Source: Coriaria nepalensis (lineage: Eukaryota; Streptophyta; Magnoliopsida; Cucurbitales; Coriariaceae). Taken from it: a stretch of 64,000 bases of DNA. The stretch covers positions 10,857,501 to 10,921,500 of the forward strand of contig CP114489.1 in the NCBI GenBank assembly GCA_027186245.1. Direction: 5' to 3'. The position numbers and the translations under genes are program-made. Below, piece after piece: positions 1 through 12,440 of this stretch (positions within the stretch are counted from its first letter, which is position 1; every line of letters begins with the position of its first letter). The notes below the pieces were generated by a model, which was not told the DNA's origin, did not search any database, and saw nothing but the letters and a program-made list of their open reading frames with translations.

Positions 1-2535
1 CTGATCATAAAGAATGGAGGTTAGTGGTACAAGAAGTTGTGCGCTTTGTAGGAGTAGATACAGCGTTTATGAATGTGAGACCTTTGCGTTACTGTGTTAC
101 TCTTGATTCTCATCCCGCTTCAATTCCGTATGTTGCTCGTTTTCATGCTAAGAAGATTCTTAAATTCCATGATGCCTTACTAACAAGCTACCACCGGAAT
201 GAGGTAGGTGGATCACTGATCTATGAAGTTAGTTCATTTTAAGTTCAGGGTTAGAAAATTACCCTGCAGGGATGGATTAGTTTATTGGTTCCCATATTTT
301 TGTTGCCATTTTCAGGTTAAATTTGCAGAGATTACTTTGAACACCTATAGAATGTTGCAATGTCTGGAATGGGAGCCTAGTGGATCCTTCCTACAAAAGC
401 ATCAAGTTGAGTCTAATGGAAATGGTACTTCTCTTGACCAATCTGGTGCTTCTGGACTAATCGATATGCACTTGGCTGTGGATATGACCGATACATCTGC
501 ACCTCTAAATCCAAGGAAAGCTATTCTTTATCGGCCTTCTGTGACACATATAATAGCTGTAAGTTACTAAGTTTGATCAATGATAATTAGAACTCTTAAG
601 TTTGATACCTGGGCATTCTATTTGTTGTGCTTTTATGGTTTGCTCTAGTATCTGTATCATTCAACTATTTGAACTGTTTAAGATTTTACTATCAACTTGA
701 AGCATATATTACTGTTAGGTCTCTCTGTTGGGTATTTTATGCATAGTCCTTCCTTTGGTTTGAGTTGGATATGCATGTATTGGTTACTGTGTACATATTT
801 TAAACCCCGTCACTAAAGCTAATGTTTTGAAAATGCAATTTGGTTATTGTTCTTCGTTGCTTGCTTCAAAGTTGGTTTTTCCACAACAAATTCCTCTGCC
901 AAACTGTATTGGCTGGCATATCACAGTATGCTAGGTAGCTTGAATGCAAGTAATGAAGCGTGACTGTCTAGAAATCCTGACGTTGATGCAGATTATGGCA
1001 ACAATTTGTGAGCAGCTTCCTCCAGATAGTATAATGTTAATATATCTAGCAGCAGCAGCAGGTGAATTTCTTTTTTTTTTTCCTTGTTATAACGTAAGTT
1101 TCATGGTTTTTTTTCTTGCCAATCTGGAGTAGTTGACCTCGTAAACCAAACTAATCACCCAGGGAAAGATGGTCATAGTGGTCTTAGTGCTGGAATGGAA
1201 AGTGTTGGAGGATCTAAGAGATTTTCTAAAACCAAAATCATTTGTCAAAGCACTCAACAGCCATGTAATTCTAATTCGGAATCTTGTCCTAATAAGGCTA
1301 GCTCAAGTGGTCTTTATGATGATTACCTGGGGTTCGGGCCTAGAGGAAATGGAGGTTGGTCCCACTTGATATAATTTCGGTGTGTGTCATTTTAACAATG
1401 AAGTATAAAGGCAGAGAAATGTAATTATCAGTTACGGATTAATTTAGAATGGGTTAGTCGAGTAGGGATTATAAACCATATTTCTATCGTTTGGATTCAG
1501 GTTTGAACATTCTCTACCCGGGTGATATAGTTCCTTTCACACGGAGGCCTTTGTTCTTGATTATCGACAGCGACAATAGCCATGCATTCAAGGCAGGTTT
1601 GTTAGAGCTTAAGTTATTTATGTTACTTCTATACTAGATTGGTTTCGGTAGCAAGTTCTTAATGTGAAACACTTCCACCCAATGAATTAGCTTGATGTTA
1701 TCTTCTAGGATGAAGCACTTTCTACTTCCTAGAAGATCCTAATGCTCATTTATATGTGTGAATCAGTTGACTCTGTTTGATTGGAACAAGTAAAAAACTA
1801 TTAGAAAGAGTCTTAACATATATGACATCTTAATAAGAGGAGGATTATTTGCAGGTTCTACATGGTGCAGAAAGAGGAGAAACTGCTGCTCTTCTTCTTT
1901 CGCATTTAAAGCCAGCATTCAAGAACCCATCTGGTGTTGACCTAACTCAAACCGGAAGTCAATTCACTTTTTTCTTGACTTCCCCCCTACCTGCATTCTG
2001 CGAAATGGTTGGCCTCTCAACTGATAAGGATGCGGTAAGTTAACTGAAAATATCTCGAAGTTTTCCTAAAACTTATCTTTTTCAATGGTTTAATTTGTCC
2101 TTGGGCTTATGCATATAGGATGTTTACAACAACGCCGAAACCATAATATCTGCTGCTTTTTCTGAGTGGGAAGTAATTCTATGCACATCAACCAGCCTAA
2201 ATCTCGTGTGGGCACAAGTTTTATCTGATCCCTTTCTTCGGCGGCTTATACTCAGGTAATTCTTTTGTCCAATAGAGTTCTACAGAGATTTTGCCATAAC
2301 TCCCATTTGAAATAGTTTAACTATTTTCTTATTTTGCCCCTACAGATTTATATTTTGCAGATCTGCACTTTCTTTCTTCTGCCCTTCAGAAGATAGTGAC
2401 CAATATCTTCCCGTTTGCCTGCCACATCTTCCCGATTCTGTATCGCCAAAATCCGAAGTTGTCAAGTCTCTAGTTTTTCGTCTTTCAGAACACTTTGGAG
2501 TTTCCAACTCGATTCACTTCAAAGATAGCAGATAA
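1..2535 (+). CDS. SCAI-like (DUF3550/UPF0682) protein, 3' part
   Basis: The 5' end lies before the window. I traced eight exons: <1-203, 316-558, 992-1061, 1163-1354, 1501-1592, 1855-2034, 2119-2255 and 2346-2535. All phases agree, giving the last 434 residues and a TAA stop. Conserved family stretches are readable: TAFMNVRPLRY in exon 1, AEITLNTYRMLQCLEWEP in exon 2, YPGDIVPFTRRPLFLIIDSD in exon 5, and LRRLILRFIFCRSAL across the last junction. The family is related to animal SCAI (suppressor of cancer cell invasion), a transcription cofactor. The plant member's role is not established, so function here is by homology only. The intron at 1593-1854 appears to use a GC donor. It would match the Arabidopsis At4g40050 type, recalled from memory. 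Confidence 0.85.
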
Positions 2536-2850
2536 TACGAGCAATTCTCCAAATTTCTTTTGCTGACGCAGAAAAGTTCTGTGGAATTCTCAACGATACT
2601 TGGGGTCAGGATATGCTGTACTTGGCTTAGTAGAGTGTTTTAATTATTTGATATTATATTTGTTGTGGCTTTTGGTTTCCTACAATTGCCAAATAATTGG
2701 TAAAGCCCTTTTTTTTTCTTTTTTCCTCTCAAAAATAGTGAAATTGATAAAATACCATTGTAAAACAAAAACAGGTAGGTGAATAGAAGAATTCTCTTTT
2801 ACCCTTTTGTAAATAATCATTTGATAGATGTAAGGATCCATTGACTTGGT

Positions 2851-2887
<37 letters not shown>

Positions 2888-2924
2888 AGGGTATTAAAAG
2901 AATCTAGAGCTGCCCTATCAATCA
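2536..2924. other. 3' flank of the SCAI-like gene with GA microsatellite
   Basis: AT-rich 3' flank. A (GA)n/(AG)n run with one interruption occupies about 2851-2888 and marks the transition to the downstream pseudogene. I see no further coding potential; open frames through the GA run encode only Arg-Glu or Ser-Leu repeats. Confidence 0.5.
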
Positions 2925-4815
2925 GTCCTGCAAGACTGGTCCAACTTTCAAGTATAGAGCTTGTTGCTGCTCCACAGATCAATATCTACCCAAAAAAAAC
3001 AGTAACCAAGTCAGACCCAAACAGTAACCAAGTCAGACCCACTTTCCACATTATGAATCTAACTAAAGCCAAATATAGAGTAAGAAAGATAAAGAAGAGG
3101 CACAATATTATTACCCGGTCCAAGATTGATTCCATGGAGATGCTTTGTGGCACGACAAATGATTGATGATAGATCTATGCAAACAGAGCCATCACCATCT
3201 ACATCAAAAGAAGGGGGGAAACAAAATATCAAGAAATGTACATTTTCAAGCATTGAAATAAATAAGAAAACCAAGAACGGCCTTAATATTAGTTGACCTG
3301 GCAATCCATTCTGTTCGTGATTCCGTCCAGGAATGCTATCACCAAAATCCTGCAACCGAAGAGGTGAAGCAACCTTGATGTTGATGGACTATATCAATAT
3401 AAATGTACTATATGTAAAATAGAGAGAGCAACTAGAGTGGACGTTGATTTTAAAGGCTCTTTTGAACCCACTAGCAAAGAAGCCCCCAAAAGGAGCTAAC
3501 ATATCAGCAAACAAGCCGAGACAAAAAGCATGCCATTGGACAGGCAAGATGGAGATCTCTTTCCATGGAAGCTGCAAAAGAATAGTTGGATCTTCTAATT
3601 TTACCCGAGAAAAAAAAATCTAATATACAACAAATTGGATTCACTTGATACCAAAGTTACTCACCCATTTAGCAATCCATCCTGGTAAAGTGTAATACTC
3701 GGGGCTTCAACAAGTAACCAGGATCACAATGAAGCCAACCAGTTGATAAATCCTACACGTATTTTCCAAATATAATGAGATATAAACGTAAGCTACCTTA
3801 CAAGTTGTGTATTAAGTTTAGCTCTTTATATGTGTATGATCAATTAATAGAGGTTTACCTTTCTCGGACAAGTAACCCACTGAAAACAACCCACGATATT
3901 TGCAAGCTGCATAGCGAAGTTTACATAAGGACTTTATAGATATATCCAATGAATAGAAAAAGAAAATCTTTAACACATACTAGTACCCTTAGCTCACCAG
4001 AAAGGCAGAGATGATGGTTATCAGAGGCTCCAACGAATCCCTCCCAAGTTTTCTTTGGAGATAACTTTATTAATGGGGTTCTTCGAAGGAAGAAACAGAA
4101 AATATAAGCAGCAATGTCGTTGATAACAATTCAAGTATTGCTGGCAGAGGAAACCTGCACCATAATTCACTCAGTGAGAGATCATCAGATAAAATAAAAT
4201 AAAAAGGCTACTGCGAGGGAAAAGTGAAACAACCAGAAGATTCCTTCGAAAATGTTGGCAACTGTGAAAGAGGATTGCATAAACACTACAATCAGGATCA
4301 TGTTTGTCCATGCATATTGGCCAAATTGATACTTGTACATCTTCTTCTTCAAAGTAAGAATGAACGACATAAAACCTGGACCCAGTAACAAGACACAAAT
4401 TGTCGACATACTAAAGTAAATAACTAGGGTAATAATGCTCCATCTTGAAACATAATACGGAAATCAAGATATTATCAAAACTATAATTCCATGGGTTTGT
4501 TTAAATTCTATTACTAGGTAAAAAGGCCTAAGCAAAACAATGACTAACCCGAAATATACAAGGAATAGCAAATAACCATATGATACTTGATAAGATTGCC
4601 CACAAGCTGATACAGAGAGATACAGAGCATGTGGGAGGTTGCTCCGAGAAAGCACCAAAGAAGAAGAAGAACCGACAGCTCAGAATAGGTTAAAATGGTT
4701 CGAGGCAAAAAATTTGTTTCTGAAGAGAAAGAACAACTGTCTTGTCTCTCAACAGCGATAACAAAGCTCCCACAAAACGGTACCCTTTTAAATAAAAATA
4801 ATAATTTTAAATTCA
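2925..4815 (-). pseudogene. Phosphatidate cytidylyltransferase (CDP-diacylglycerol synthase) pseudogene
   Basis: Read on the minus strand, this matches successive exons of the eukaryotic ER-type CDP-DAG synthase, which makes CDP-diacylglycerol from CTP and phosphatidic acid. Recognisable blocks are LIKYHMVICYSLYISG (near 4545-4590), [10 protein letters not shown] and [11 protein letters not shown] (4230-4409), [12 protein letters not shown] (near 4040-4085), DLSTGWLHCDPG (3700-3750), [15 protein letters not shown] (3440-3500), DFGDSIPG (3330-3355) and VMALFA/IYHQSF (3150-3195). Introns are retained, so it is a genomic duplicate and not a retrocopy. Lesions include an in-frame TGA near 4108, a frameshift near 4020, one extra C in a CCCC run near 3702, loss of a few bases in the SIPGHGG motif near 3328, and a TAG in place of Tyr near 3175. 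The C-terminal EQQALY segment near 2945 is out of frame. Several independent lesions argue against sequencing error. Confidence 0.85.
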
Positions 4816-5153
4816 AACCAGTTCTTTACAAGAAAAAAATACTCGATTAGAACCCAGAACTCGCAAGAAATCGATTCGAACCCAGCTCAGAGAGAGAGAG
4901 AGGTGGAACCTTAGTAGTAAAAGCAGAGGGAAACGAATCTGAATTATAATTAAGGAGGTGAAGAAGCCGAGCTACTAATCATTCAACCTTCAACATTTAT
5001 CGCATCCTGTATTATTGTATATATATATATACAATCTGAATTATTATTGTATATGTATATTTCCTGATTCTTCCTGTTTTCTTGCAGAAAAAAAGGTCGG
5101 AAGAAACAAAAAACGATTTTTCAGTTAATGCGGGTCGTTTTATTTCCAACCTC
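4816..5153. other. Intergenic region between divergent pseudogene and PPR gene
   Basis: Shared upstream region of the minus-strand pseudogene and the plus-strand PPR gene. It contains a short (GA)n tract near 4888-4901 and a TA-rich run near 5018-5031. No coding exon was seen. Confidence 0.4.
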
Positions 5154-6992
5154 ATGCTCTCTATCCGGTTTAGTTGCCGGTCTATGAAACCAATACCCCT
5201 CCCGCCCAAAATTCTTCTTCTCTTCACTTCCATAAACAAGCTCTCTACAGCCTCCATTAACTCAAATATATACAATTGCAATGTCAAGATTGGAGCTCTT
5301 TCGCGGGCCGGCAAGATCAAAGATGCCCGCCAGTTATTCGATGAAATGCCGAGTAGAGATGTTGTTACGTGGAACGCTATCATAACAGGGTATTGGCGAA
5401 ATGGGAATATCGAAGAGTCGAAGAAACTGTTCGAGAAAATGCCTGAGAAAAATGTAGTCTCCTGGAATTCAATGATCGCAGGATGCATCGAGAATGAGAT
5501 CATTGATGAAGGTTTGAATTACTTTCGTTCAATGCCGGAGAGAAACACTGCATCTTGGAACGTGATGATATCTGGACTTGTAAGATATGACCAGCTTGAG
5601 AATGCATGTAAACTTTTCGACACAATGCCACAGAGAAATGTTGTATCTTATACAGCTATGATTAATGGGTATATAAAGAAAGGAGAGATTGAGCAAGCTA
5701 GGAGACTGTTCAATAAGATTCCTCGAAAAAACACGATTTCTTGGACAGTTATGATTAGTGGGTACGTAGATGCCGGAAAATTCGAAGAAGCGAGAGAATT
5801 GTATGACAAAATGTCAGAAAAGAATGTCATTGCAATGACTGTTATGATTACAGGGTTCTGTAAAGAAGGCAAGATGGATCAAGCAAGAACTTTGTTCGAG
5901 CAAATACCTTCTAGAGATCGTGTCTGTTGGAATGCAATGATAACTGGTAAAAGTTTTAACTTTCTCGGATTGTCTTATGGAAATTCTGGATTTTTTTTTT
6001 CTTAACTCTTCTTTTAATGGTTTCTAGGCTATGCTCAAAATGGGATTGGAGAGGAAACATTGAAATTGCATTCAGAAATGCTCAGGGAGGGTATGAAACC
6101 GGATCAATCATCTCTTCTTTCGGCTTTTACTGCCTGTTCTACACTAGCTTCTCTCAAAGAAGGAATCCAAACTCATTTGCTTGTGATAAAACATGGGTTT
6201 GAATCAAATCTGTCTGTCTGTAACTCTTTAGTCACAACGTACAGCAAATGCGGGGCCATCCATGACTCTGAGTTAGCTTTCGAACAAATTTCAAACCCTG
6301 ACCTTGTCTCTTGGAACACAATCATAACTGCTTTTGCTCAACACGGACTTTACGGCAAGGCCATCGACTTTTTCAACAAGATGAGAGTCAATGGGTTTGT
6401 CCCAGACGGGATAACTTTTCTCACCTTGTTATCTTCATGTGCTCGTGCCGGGAAAGTCAATGAGAGCATGGACTTATTAAAATCAATGGTCAATGAGTAT
6501 AAAATATCTCCTAGGTCAGAGCATTATGCCTGCGTAGTTGATATATTGAGCCGCTCTGGTCAGCTAGAAAAGGCTTATCAGATGATTCTAGAAATGCCAG
6601 AGGGAGAAGAAGATTACGGAACCTGGGGTTCTCTTCTGGCGGGTTGTAATGTTTATTTAAATGAGGAATTAGGGGAGATCGCAGCTAAGCAAATGATGGG
6701 GCGGGACCCGCTTAACTCCGGAGCTTATGTGGGGTTATCAAACATTTATGCAAAGGCCGGGAAATGGAGGGATGTTATGAGAGTGAGAAGTTGGATGAAA
6801 GAACAAGGGGTGAAGAAGCAAAATGGGTATAGTTGGATTGAGATTGGGAATCTAGTGCATTTGTTTGTTGGAGGGGATATAGGTCATTTAGATATTGAAA
6901 TGATTCATTTGGAGCTTAGGAGGGTTTATTTGCATATGATGGATGAAAATGATGATGTTATTGATTCACTTGTTCCTCTTCCTGGGTTTTGA
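5154..6992 (+). CDS. Pentatricopeptide repeat protein, PLS class with E/E+ extension
   Basis: Two exons, 5154-5946 and 6028-6992 (phase 1 junction), give 585 residues. I chose the ATG at 5154 because the frame upstream has no ATG. An N-terminal stretch of about 35 residues with basic and hydroxyl residues would fit an organelle transit peptide. Tandem repeats of about 31-35 residues follow, with typical PPR endings such as ARQLFDEMP, VVTWNAIITGY, VVSWNSMIAG and ARRLFNKIP. The C-terminus has the E/E+ region (WGSLLAGC, YVGLSNIYAKAGKW, GYSWIEIG) and no DYW deaminase domain. PLS-class PPRs bind organellar RNA and usually guide C-to-U editing; the target here is unknown. An intron is less common in this mostly intronless family. 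Mitochondrial or plastid location is not resolved. Confidence 0.85.
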
Positions 6993-7713
6993 GTTCTTCA
7001 GCTCAATGTAAGAAGTTATGTCTTTCTTCTTTTCTTATTACTGTGAATAGAAATTTCTTTGATGGCACTTCCACTCTTAGCATGTTCTGAAATGATTAAT
7101 CTTAACATCTTCAATGGTTGCTTGTTGATTTTTTCAAAAGCGTGGTGTAGTTTGTGAATAAGTTCAAAGATAAAAATGATATGATATATCATTATAATTA
7201 TAAATATTTCTTTGAATTATAATTATTATATTCTCGATTAATTCAAAATTAGGCTCGTTCTATTATTTTTCCTTTTTATATCGTATTTTCTCTATTATAT
7301 TTTAGCTAGATTGATATTAAATTAAATGATTAAATTGATTACTATTTTTTCTAAATAAAATATTTATAAAAAATTGGATAGATCTAATTTGTACTTAATA
7401 TTTACTTCCATGATTTCTTAGCTATACGCATAAAACGGCGACGCTTGGAATTTTTAGCGAACGTAATAATAGAGAGTGGGGACGCCACGTTTTTACGACT
7501 TGTTAAGGTTCTGCTTGAAATTTGAACCTCTACGAAACTGCCACCTGGTTTCCTGTCGGGATTATCTCTCACCTTGAAATTCAAGATATAAATCCCACCT
7601 TCTTCCTCTTTGACAGTTCATTGATTAGGTTGCTTACTGGTTTCTTCTTCTTCTCCCATTTTTCTTCCTTCCTTTTCGTCCCTAACAGTAAGAGGTTCTA
7701 GTCTAGTTGAGGG

Positions 7714-7748
<35 letters not shown>
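6993..7748. other. AT-rich intergenic DNA and SnRK2 leader
   Basis: Strongly AT-rich from about 7170 to 7400. The last 40 bases before the kinase ATG are a (GA)n tract (about 7711-7747), probably in the 5' leader. No gene seen. Confidence 0.4.
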
Positions 7749-7749
<1 letters not shown>

Positions 7750-9968
7750 TGGAACGTTATGAGATATTGAAAGATATTGGGTCAGGGAATTTTGGAGTAG
7801 CAAAGCTAGTGAGAGAGAGAAGAAATGGTGAGCTCTACGCTGTCAAATATATAGAAAGAGGCCAAAAGGTACTCCTTTTCAAATTGACAGAGCTCTGTTT
7901 CTTGCCTTTTTCTCTCTCATTTAATATAATTTATTATTTTTTTCTTCTTTGAAGTTTATAGTTTTTGGGCTGAAACTATCAACCATTCATCTGGGTTCTC
8001 TGTTTTTTCAATCATTTCCACTGTTTTTGTCCTTGTAGAGGATATTTTAAATTGCTCAATTTTGATTTTTCTTTTTTTGGGCAGATTGATGAACATGTTC
8101 AAAGAGAGATTATGAACCATAGTTCCTTGAAGCATCCTAATATAGTAAGATTTAAAGAGGTAATAGTATCTTCCATATGATTATTTCCCATTTTTGTTTG
8201 TATTAAATCCAATTATAGTTGTAGATGTAAATGAAGCATATACTCTGTATTTTTCTCTGTTTTCGAGAAAGAAACTGCTGGTTTTTTCTTGCAACTTATT
8301 ACCTTCTTTAGAAACAATTTTAGATAGTGAAATACACATTTAGAGCTTCTATTTCATGTAATTACAACTATTTTTTATGTTTTTATCATATTTTGTGGGG
8401 TGTAACAGGTCCTATTAACTCCTACCCATTTAGCAATAGTCATGGAATATGCAGCTGGGGGAGAACTTTTCGACAGAATATGCAATGCTGGCAGATTCAG
8501 TGAAGATGAGGTAAAACCCAGAATAATATTAATAATATATATTTCTTACCAGATTAAGAAAGAACAGCATACACTCTTGCTTAAAGAAGACATTTATGAG
8601 CACGCGTACATTATCTAGATTCTAGTTAATTATTCTCCTAATCATTTTCAATGTTATCTTCTTCCTTAATTCATTTTTGTAATTAGATTCTCTTTCTTCT
8701 TCTTCTTCAAACTCTTGGTTGTATATGTACAGGCAAGATATTTCTTTCAACAACTGATTTCAGGTGTCAGTTACTGCCATTCAATGGTAAGTCACTAATC
8801 ACTCTACTCATGTTTACTAACAAGTTCATTCATTTATTTAAAATCTTCTTGTTATATATAAATATTTATTCGATTTTTTTGTTTTTTATTCAATTATATG
8901 CAGCAAGTTTGCCACAGAGATCTTAAGTTAGAAAACACGCTTCTAGATGGAAGCTCCGCGCCCCGTCTCAAAATCTGCGACTTTGGCTATTCCAAGGCAA
9001 GGAAGAACTTAAGCTTGATTAAGCATTAATTTTTGTTTCTAAAAAGATTTTTCATTACTTGACATTTTTTTTTATATAGTCTTCTGTTTTGCATTCTCAA
9101 CCGAAATCAACTGTTGGAACACCGGCCTATATTGCCCCCGAGGTCTTATCGAAACGAGAGTATGATGGAAAGGTTGTTGTTTTACTTCTTCGTTCAGATT
9201 GCATAGAAAAACCATAGAAAAATTTAAAAACCTATTTCTGATATTTTCTTTTTTCATGAACAATCTTTCAGATTGCAGATGTTTGGTCTTGTGGGGTTAC
9301 ATTGTACGTGATGCTAGTCGGAGCTTATCCCTTTGAAGATCCTCAAGACCCCAAAAACTTCCGAAAAACACTTCAGGTTAATCTTTTTCCAAGACAATGA
9401 TCAAATTAGGCTGTTTGATCTATAGATTCTATAGTTTTGTCTTAACAAAATATGTTAATGAAATGGCAGAGAATACTAAGTGTCCAGTACTCGATACCAG
9501 ACTATGTAAGAATTTCCTTGGAGTGTAAACACCTCCTATCTCATATTTTCGTAGCCAGTCCCGAAAAGGTAAATCGCCTCAAAAGCCCGATGTACGACAT
9601 GCCGATCCATTACTTCAAATTTTCTAAATTTTTTTTTTTTTTTTGTGAATTCCATGCAGAGAATAACGATTCAAGAGATTAAACAACAGCCTTGGTTTTT
9701 GAGGAACTTGCCGTTAGAGTTTACGGACAACAGTTGGGGGACCGGAATAACAGAAGAAGCGCAGAATATCGAAGTGAACATTGTGTCACCAAGTTTCGGA
9801 GAGATAGCTTCTATAATTCAGGAGGGTCGGAAACCGGCCGAAGGGATCAGATTAGGCGGGGGAGTGGGTCATTTTGTGGTGGGGGGCAGTATGGACATTG
9901 ATGAAATAGATGCTGATGCTGACTTAGATGATATTGACACTAGTGGTGATTTTGTTTGTGCTTTGTGA
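7749..9968 (+). CDS. SnRK2.7: SnRK2-family serine/threonine kinase, SnRK2.7-like
   Basis: Nine exons, all phase 0: 7749-7868, 8085-8159, 8409-8510, 8733-8786, 8904-8996, 9080-9172, 9272-9376, 9470-9568 and 9660-9968, giving 349 residues, the usual SnRK2 size. Visible motifs are the glycine loop [10 protein letters not shown] (11-20), ATP lysine K33, catalytic HRDLKLEN (H121-R122-D123), DFG at 143-145, and the activation segment [12 protein letters not shown] (158-169). The SnRK2 box ([11 protein letters not shown]) precedes an Asp-rich acidic tail ending GDFVCAL. The Asp-rich tail places it with the SnRK2a branch, not the Glu-rich SnRK2b branch. SnRK2 kinases act in ABA and osmotic-stress signalling in cytosol and nucleus. 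The intron at 8997-9079 has a GC donor. The symbol rests on sequence plus remembered synteny; SnRK2.8 is the alternative. Confidence 0.85.
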
Positions 9969-11477
9969 AGCTTTGAACACTTAAAAGATTTGGTAAAGCG
10001 GAGGAGGAAGGGGTTTCTGTTATTTTGTTGTCTTCTTTTTTTAGCTCGAAGAAACAGAATCTCTGATTGGTGGGTGACTGGGTGTTGATTTGGCCTTTAT
10101 GTAATAGATTCTCTTCTTCCTTTATGGGTTGTAGGAGTGTCATGTATTTGTCTTTTTGTTGTTTTTAATGAGTAGATAAAGAGATTAATTTAGATAAAAT
10201 AAAATAAAATAAAATAATTATTTTATTATTTTAATTTTATTTATATTTATATGTATTTGCTACTATTTTCCTTCCGTGAATCGATGACGTATGTGAGTAT
10301 GTCACTAACTTATTATGTGGTGGTAACGATATAGCATGTTACAACTTGCAAGCCTTTTGAAGGGTCATAAAGAAGCAAGCAAAATGGCTAAAAAGACAAA
10401 TTGCCATACAAGAAAAAGGTGGTGGATTACATAAATGATGATCGACAGAGTTATTACGTGCTTACAATTGTCAAGTTTAAGTTCAAAAACCAATGTCTTG
10501 ATGGTTTGTTGGAGAATGTTGGGAATAGTTTTTTTTTTTTTTTTTTTTTTTTTAATTTTTGGTTTTTTGTCGTTATTATTTTTCGTTAGCAAGTAATGAT
10601 AAATACTAAACTAAATTGTAAGTATTAGTCTAATTAAATATTTATATTAATTAAAATTTTAAAAAATATGGATAAATTTTGTGAAAAAAAAAAAAACTTA
10701 TTTAATTATTATTTTCTCTCCTATTAATTATTTTATTAAAAAATAATAAATAATACTCTTCAATTAACTTTTTTTTTAGTAAAAAAATAATAAATAAAAA
10801 ATACTATAATAATATTTTATTCATTTAAAAAATAAAATAAAGAATTTGATATGAAATTATCTATAAATTTATTTAGTAAAATATTATATTAATTAAAATT
10901 AATTTAATTTTAAAAAATTATAATTAAAAAAAAAAACTGATATAAATGTCCTAATAAATAACAACAAAGTTCAGCGCTAGAACCAGATAAAAGAAAGCCC
11001 GTTTGGAGATCACTAGGCCCATACTTCCTCAACCTTTAAAGAAAACCATTTAGGGTTGGGGTTGAGAAGCCCATAGATGTTTCTGAAGCTAAACAGGCTG
11101 AGAACCCTCTTTGTTTGGAGCGAAAATCTTAAGAGAGAATTCATTATATTTACGGTCTTATCTATCTCAAAGTTAATATAATAATATAATCAAGATAAAT
11201 CAATATCCGATAAACACGTTATATGAAATTATATGAAAATGAAAGACAGTCCATCCAAAAATTTCTGAATGCTAGCAAAAATTTCGGGTCATGAAATATT
11301 CGTATTAAAATTCAACAACAAATCAGTAACATGAAAAATCTACCACTCATCTTCATCTGTTCCAGAACAAGTACCCTCGAAAACAAACCAGAACAAGATA
11401 TACAAAAGCAAAAAAACAAAAAAGCATCACACCCATTATTTTAAACAAGCAAAAAAATCCCGACATCAAAACAACAT
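9969..11477. other. AT-rich intergenic region
   Basis: About 200 bases of kinase 3' UTR are followed by low-complexity AT-rich DNA. It includes a (AAAAT)n-like stretch near 10192-10215 and a T run at about 10530-10553. No gene or RNA gene recognised. Sequence from about 11340 is probably the RABA4 3' UTR. Confidence 0.4.
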
Positions 11478-12440
11478 CTACGTTGAAGAACAGCACATGT
11501 TGCTCTTAGCAGGAATTACCTGAGCAGGACCCGGGACAATAATCTTCTTCCCGGCCAGGCTCGCGGGATTGTTACCATTCCCTTGATTCTCATTCGCAGC
11601 TAAACTCTTCCTATTCACAATGTTGAAAATCTCTGTCAACACGGTCACGAAAGCAGTCTCGACATTAGTCGATTCTAATGCAGAGGTCTCTAAAAAGAAT
11701 AAACCTTCTTTCTCGGCGAATTCCCTGGCGTCTTCTGTAGGAACGTCTCTCTGGTTCTCCAGATCGCTCTTGTTTCCGATCAAAATGATCACGATGTTCT
11801 TATCGGCATGACCACGTAACTCCTCTAGCCACCGTGGTATGTGATCAAAACTCTGTCGTCTTGTTATATCGTATACAAGCATTGCCCCCACTGCTCCCCT
11901 GTAATACGCGCTTGTAACCGCACGATAACTGCCGCCAAAAATTTGACACGAAATTTAAATTAGGTCAAAATTTCAAATAACCAGCTGATTTATGATTCTC
12001 TAGCTACTTAATTTCATGCTAATATAGATCGAACAAATTTTGCCCCAATTTTGACCTAATTTCACTTCCTAATCATAAACAAGCAACAAAAATGGAGGTT
12101 CTAGACAGCTGAACCTGGGGAAAAGGTGCTCGATAAAGAGTAATCACGTCTGTTCCTAAGTCTCAGAGATTCTACAAGTAGGAGGATGAACCGGAGAGAG
12201 AGTTTACCGTTCTTGGCCAGCGGTGTCCCAGATCTGAGCCTTCACGCTCTTGTGCTCGATGACGAGGGTTCTGGTCTGGAACTCGACGCCTATGGTCGCC
12301 TTGGAGTCCAAGCTGAACTCGTTGCGAGCGAATCGAGCTAGAATCTGTGATTTTCCTACGGCCGAGTCACCGATCAGTACTACCTTGAACACGTAGTCTA
12401 TCTTCTGGTTCGCATCGCCGTATCCTCCTGCGCTCGCCAT
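11478..12440 (-). CDS. RABA4: Rab GTPase of the RABA4 (Rab11-like) group
   Basis: Two exons, 12440-12208 and 11928-11478, encode 227 residues. G1 is GDSAVGKS (24-31), the switch II region is WDTAGQER (71-78), and NKSD and ETSA guanine-binding motifs follow. The C-terminus CCSST carries the double cysteine for geranylgeranylation. The N-terminal [10 protein letters not shown] and the tail GKKI.VPG..Q.IPAK are typical of plant RABA4. Plant RABA4 proteins act in trans-Golgi to plasma membrane traffic, for example in root hairs and pollen tubes; the role of this copy is inferred. The single intron splits the Arg codon after DTAGQE, a common plant RABA position. The leader (12518-12538) contains a GA/CT microsatellite. 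Confidence 0.92.

Noticed and set aside
2846..3166. A 106-codon plus-strand frame through the GA repeat
   Set aside because: The first part is only Arg-Glu repeats from the microsatellite; the rest is antisense to the cytidylyltransferase relic.
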